From Promethearchaeota archaeon (GTDB lineage: Archaea; Asgardarchaeota; Lokiarchaeia; Sigyniarchaeales; SOKP01), in contig JAHLWP010000039.1 of NCBI GenBank assembly GCA_019057865.1, positions 1 through 37,593 on the forward strand: a DNA stretch of 37,593 bases, given 5' to 3'. Position 1 is the first letter of the stretch. The number at the start of each line of letters is the position of its first letter. The translations under genes and the position numbers were made by a program. Shown here piece by piece: positions 35,098-37,593 of the stretch. The notes under the pieces were generated by a model. The model did no database searches. It was not told the DNA's origin and saw nothing but the letters and a program-made list of their open reading frames with translations.

Positions 35098-35976
35098 ATG
35101 GAAGACCATGAAATAAAAAAGATTGTAAGAGATCGATATGGCAAAGTTGCAAAATCAGCAAGTTGTTGTGGTCCGTCCGAAGCCCCAAGATTAGAATTAA
35201 CTCCAAAAACTACGAATACTTCAAGAATAGAAATAACTCCAAAAACTACAAATACTTCCTGTAGTTGTAGTTCTGGGATTGGGTACACATTAGAAGATAT
35301 TGAAAGTATTCCTGAAGGTGCAGATTTAGGTTTAGGATGTGGTAATCCTACGGCTTCAGCAGATTTAAAAAAAGGCGAAACGGTCCTTGATCTTGGATCT
35401 GGAGGAGGTATTGATTGTTTTTTAGCAGCTAATAAGGTTGGAGGAGAAGGAAAAGTCATTGGCGTAGATATGACTCCAGACATGATTGATGTAGCACGAG
35501 AAAATGCTTTAAAGAGAAATTATGAAAATGTAGAATTTAGACTTGGAGAAATTGAAAATTTGCCAGTTGCAGACAATTATGTTGATGTGATTATCTCAAA
35601 TTGCGTAATTAATCTATCAACTGATAAAGATAAAGTTTTTCAAGAAGCATATAGAGTACTAAAGCCAAATGGGAGGGTATTAATTTCGGATATTGTTCTA
35701 ACTAAAGAAATACCTGAATCTCTTAGGAATAATCCTGATGCTTATGCAGGTTGTATTGCAGGAGCAATTTTAAAAGAAGACTATTTACAAAAAATTGCGA
35801 ATGCAGGATTTAAGGACATTAGTGTGATTGAAGAAAACACTTTTCCAGAAGCAGCTATAGAGGAAGATCCAGATACACTTGAAAAGATTGAAAAAAGTAG
35901 CTTCACTCTTGAAGATATAAAAAGTGTATTGGCTTCAACACAAAGTGTAAAGGTTAAAGCAATTAAAAAACCTTAA
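35098..35976 (+). CDS. arsM: Arsenite S-adenosylmethyltransferase (ArsM)
   Basis: A 292-residue SAM-dependent methyltransferase that methylates As(III). The SAM site is VLDLGSGGGIDCF (96-108), followed by VIGVDMTPDMI. The conserved arsenic-binding cysteines are present: Cys81 in LGLGCGNP, Cys169 in ISNCVINLS and Cys219 in YAGCIAGA. The N-terminal segment has additional Cys23/24 and Cys55/57, separated by a duplicated 12-residue block (31-42 and 43-54). It follows the Cys-rich MarR gene, with an inverted repeat and TATA-like box between, and precedes a T-rich tract and the transposase. It probably detoxifies arsenic by making methylated species. Confidence 0.95.
   Translation: MEDHEIKKIVRDRYGKVAKSASCCGPSEAPRLELTPKTTNTSRIEITPKTTNTSCSCSSGIGYTLEDIESIPEGADLGLGCGNPTASADLKKGETVLDLGSGGGIDCFLAANKVGGEGKVIGVDMTPDMIDVARENALKRNYENVEFRLGEIENLPVADNYVDVIISNCVINLSTDKDKVFQEAYRVLKPNGRVLISDIVLTKEIPESLRNNPDAYAGCIAGAILKEDYLQKIANAGFKDISVIEENTFPEAAIEEDPDTLEKIEKSSFTLEDIKSVLASTQSVKVKAIKKP
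35188..35259 (+). repeat. In-frame 36-bp tandem duplication inside arsM
   Basis: Two 36-base units (35188-35223 and 35224-35259) differ at only four bases and encode near-identical 12-residue blocks, RLELTPKTTNTS and RIEITPKTTNTS. They lie between the Cys23/24 and Cys55/57 pairs. Confidence 0.95.
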
Positions 35977-35980
35977 AATA

Positions 35981-36031
35981 ATTATTTTTTTCTTTTTTTA
36001 ATATTTAGTATTTAAGTATTTATTTTTTTTT
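35981..36031 (+). terminator. T-rich tract behind arsM
   Basis: Three runs of seven to nine T lie within about 50 bases of the arsM stop codon, a typical archaeal U-tract terminator. The last run is part of the repeated element that runs to 36059. Confidence 0.5.
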
Positions 36032-36059
36032 CTATTATTTTCCGTGTTCGGAGAGCCGA
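36005..36059 (-). repeat. Copy of the window-start repeat, downstream of the transposase
   Basis: Read on the minus strand, this starts 13 bases after the transposase stop with TCGG-loop-CCGA (36059-36048), has 16 variable bases, then the 27 bases identical to 29-55. On the plus strand it carries AGTATTTA twice in tandem (36007-36022) and a run of nine T (36023-36031). It could be the 3' end of the insertion sequence. Confidence 0.7.
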
Positions 36060-36072
36060 CATTATTTTAAAT

Positions 36073-37380
36073 TTAACCAATCACCCCCCGTGATTTTTTC
36101 TCCCTTGTTAGAAATAGCTGCTTCAAGTAATCCTGATTTTGAACTAAACTCCATTTTCTCCTTTTTCTCTCCCGCGTTCCGGCATTTTTGATCAATTTTT
36201 TGTTCATTTTCCACGAATTATAAAGCAGCAGTCTTGCCAGCATGTCAAGATATCGCACGTTATCGTGATTCGATTTCCATCGACGATTGATCCGATTTAA
36301 GTCGCTGAATCCCGTTTCGATCAACCATCGTCGTCGATAAAATAATGAAGTGCGGGACGCCCAAGAACTTGTCTTTCCTTTAGGTTTCTCAGTAGTCATG
36401 ATGGCAAACACCCGCTTCCGGGCATCGTCTAAAGATATTTTCCCCATTCGATAGTCTCGTTTCACGCCCTGAAGAGTGAAACTGCGTTTTGCTTTTATTA
36501 TCAGGTAAACATGTTGAAAAAATCGATGTTTTGCTTCGGTGGCACTTGAGAACGTGTATCTCCGTACCCGATTTCCTTCTCCCTTTATGTAGGCTTCAAT
36601 CATCCCCCGAACCTTTTTATATTCTTTGGTTGGAATTAAGACATTACCATTCTTGGCCTTTATCTCATGTAAGAGCACCGCTCTATAAAACTCTCGATCC
36701 ATTAATACGTAGCTCAACTCAAATCTGAGATCGAGTAGGTGATCAAGGAATTCGAGGATTATGGGTATTTTAGACTGCCCGTTAGCCACGTGCTCCAATC
36801 CCGCATAAAGATGGACATTCTTCGACAAAATCGAGAAACCAAGATAATGCCTCATTTTCTTCGTTCCTTTTTGCCGATTGGTACCCTTTATCATTTTATC
36901 CTCACGCTTACCATAATAGGGGTGTTCCGTGAAGTCAATGAGGATGTTGACCTTTCTCGAGATGAGTCCAAGTTTCAAAGCTTCCGTTAGTTGAAAATCC
37001 AAGCATGTTCGCAAAATATTGCGTGCTTTATTTAATCCAATCCTATGGAGATACTTGTTTACTTCGGTTTGATGCGGAATGACGCGTTTTCTTCTCCCAT
37101 CAGAGAATAATTTGCGTCTTCCTTTTTTATTCTTTAGTAGATACTCGTTGAGCATTTCACTGGTATCATGAATCGATCTACCGATAATTTCGGAGAAGAA
37201 AAACACCTTTAAAAAGTCTTGATCCTCATATCTTGCGTTTTTAGCTCTTTTGAATTTCCACATGCGAGAAACAACTGCATCACAAAACTTTTTAAAAAAT
37301 GCGAGCATATAATGGTTGGAAAGAAGTGATTTAATTCCAGATGTCTTAACTGAATATGGAGATATATTGTTTGCATGCAT
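36073..37380 (-). CDS. IS4-clan DDE transposase
   Basis: An intact 435-residue transposase. The RNase H-like catalytic residues are Asp149 in LIDFTEHPYYG, Asp228 in LMDREF and Glu355 in YRRRWLIETGFSDLNR, which has the Y-x2-R-x3-E of the YREK signature with the Lys replaced. The PYYGKREDKMIKGTNRQKGT phrase resembles ISH3/ISC-type archaeal IS4 relatives. Its DNA is clearly richer in G+C than the neighbouring genes, which suggests recent arrival. I could not find matching terminal inverted repeats in the 213 bases upstream, so the element's ends are undefined. Confidence 0.9.
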   Translation of the reverse strand: MHANNISPYSVKTSGIKSLLSNHYMLAFFKKFCDAVVSRMWKFKRAKNARYEDQDFLKVFFFSEIIGRSIHDTSEMLNEYLLKNKKGRRKLFSDGRRKRVIPHQTEVNKYLHRIGLNKARNILRTCLDFQLTEALKLGLISRKVNILIDFTEHPYYGKREDKMIKGTNRQKGTKKMRHYLGFSILSKNVHLYAGLEHVANGQSKIPIILEFLDHLLDLRFELSYVLMDREFYRAVLLHEIKAKNGNVLIPTKEYKKVRGMIEAYIKGEGNRVRRYTFSSATEAKHRFFQHVYLIIKAKRSFTLQGVKRDYRMGKISLDDARKRVFAIMTTEKPKGKTSSWASRTSLFYRRRWLIETGFSDLNRINRRWKSNHDNVRYLDMLARLLLYNSWKMNKKLIKNAGTRERKRRKWSLVQNQDYLKQLFLTREKKSRGVIG

Positions 37381-37593
37381 ATATAAATATAATCACTTCT
37401 TTCTAATAAATTTAGCGGTAAATAATTTTATATTTATATTTTATAAATATAATATTTCAAAATATTAATTAAGGTATAGAAATAAATAGAATAAGTCATA
37501 GTTCGTTAGGATTCAGACTTCTAAATCCTTTGATACTGTAATATTTTTAAATATATTTGAGAAAAATTCCTAAATTTTATTTCGAACAAAGTC
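37381..37593. other. AT-rich flank upstream of the transposase
   Basis: No gene is visible. The TATA-rich sequence at 37380-37460 may drive the transposase. No inverted copy of the downstream repeat is present here. Confidence 0.4.

Noticed and set aside
35049..35483. 144-codon minus-strand frame over arsM
   Set aside because: Antisense to a clearly real gene, and its repeated FVVFGVISILEVFVVFGVNS comes from the arsM tandem duplication.
1..37593. CRISPR array, tRNA or rRNA genes
   Set aside because: No regularly spaced repeats, no cloverleaf with a T-arm GGTTCRA-like sequence, and no rRNA-like stretch was seen in the intergenic regions.

Overview
The window looks like a low-GC (roughly 30%) archaeal chromosome segment, most likely from an Asgard archaeon of the Lokiarchaeia type; this assignment is inferred from gene content, not from a marker-gene tree. 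Supporting genes are an archaeal/eukaryotic-type leucyl-tRNA synthetase (KMGKS variant), a KptA/Tpt1 RNA 2'-phosphotransferase, an ADP-forming acyl-CoA synthetase alpha subunit, a tungsten-type aldehyde ferredoxin oxidoreductase, a small longin/roadblock-like protein and a beta-propeller protein with C-terminal winged helices. No rRNA, tRNA or CRISPR array was found.

Layout. 1-553 is gene-free AT-rich DNA whose first 55 bases match, inverted, the sequence just behind the transposase near the other end. 554-3069 holds a cysteine-poor MvhD-like protein, an F420-hydrogenase beta (FrhB)-type iron-sulfur protein with an N-terminal winged-helix-like extension, and two small unknown genes. 3106-6505 has dihydrolipoamide dehydrogenase, glycerate 2-kinase and a zinc-ribbon protein. 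6702-10666 is a same-strand pair of large proteins of unknown role (multi-domain beta-sandwich; propeller plus winged helices). 10697-14871 carries small accessory genes: longin-like protein, metallo-beta-lactamase with a Cys-rich ferredoxin-like partner, GNAT acetyltransferase, C_GCAxxG_C_C redox protein, zinc finger and an acidic helical protein.

14957-25128 is an acyl-CoA and aldehyde metabolism region: class III CoA-transferase, ACD-type alpha subunit, acetoacetyl-CoA synthetase, a VapBC pair, an iron-alcohol dehydrogenase plus aldehyde:ferredoxin oxidoreductase operon, and an enoyl-CoA hydratase. A thiolase at 32908-34254 completes the logic: acetoacetate activated to acetoacetyl-CoA could be split to two acetyl-CoA, or the reverse, while the ADH/AOR pair interconverts alcohol, aldehyde and acid with ferredoxin as electron carrier. 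This fits anaerobic short-chain fatty acid or alcohol turnover (inference).

25240-32740 mixes a transglutaminase-like protein, a cold-shock protein, an NTF2-like protein, a TSUP anion exporter with a 51-residue membrane partner, LeuRS, and KptA with a radical SAM protein. 34459-35976 is a probable arsenic module: a Cys-rich MarR regulator and an ArsM arsenite methyltransferase, sharing a short operator-like sequence. The window ends in an intact, visibly more GC-rich IS4-type transposase gene (36073-37380).
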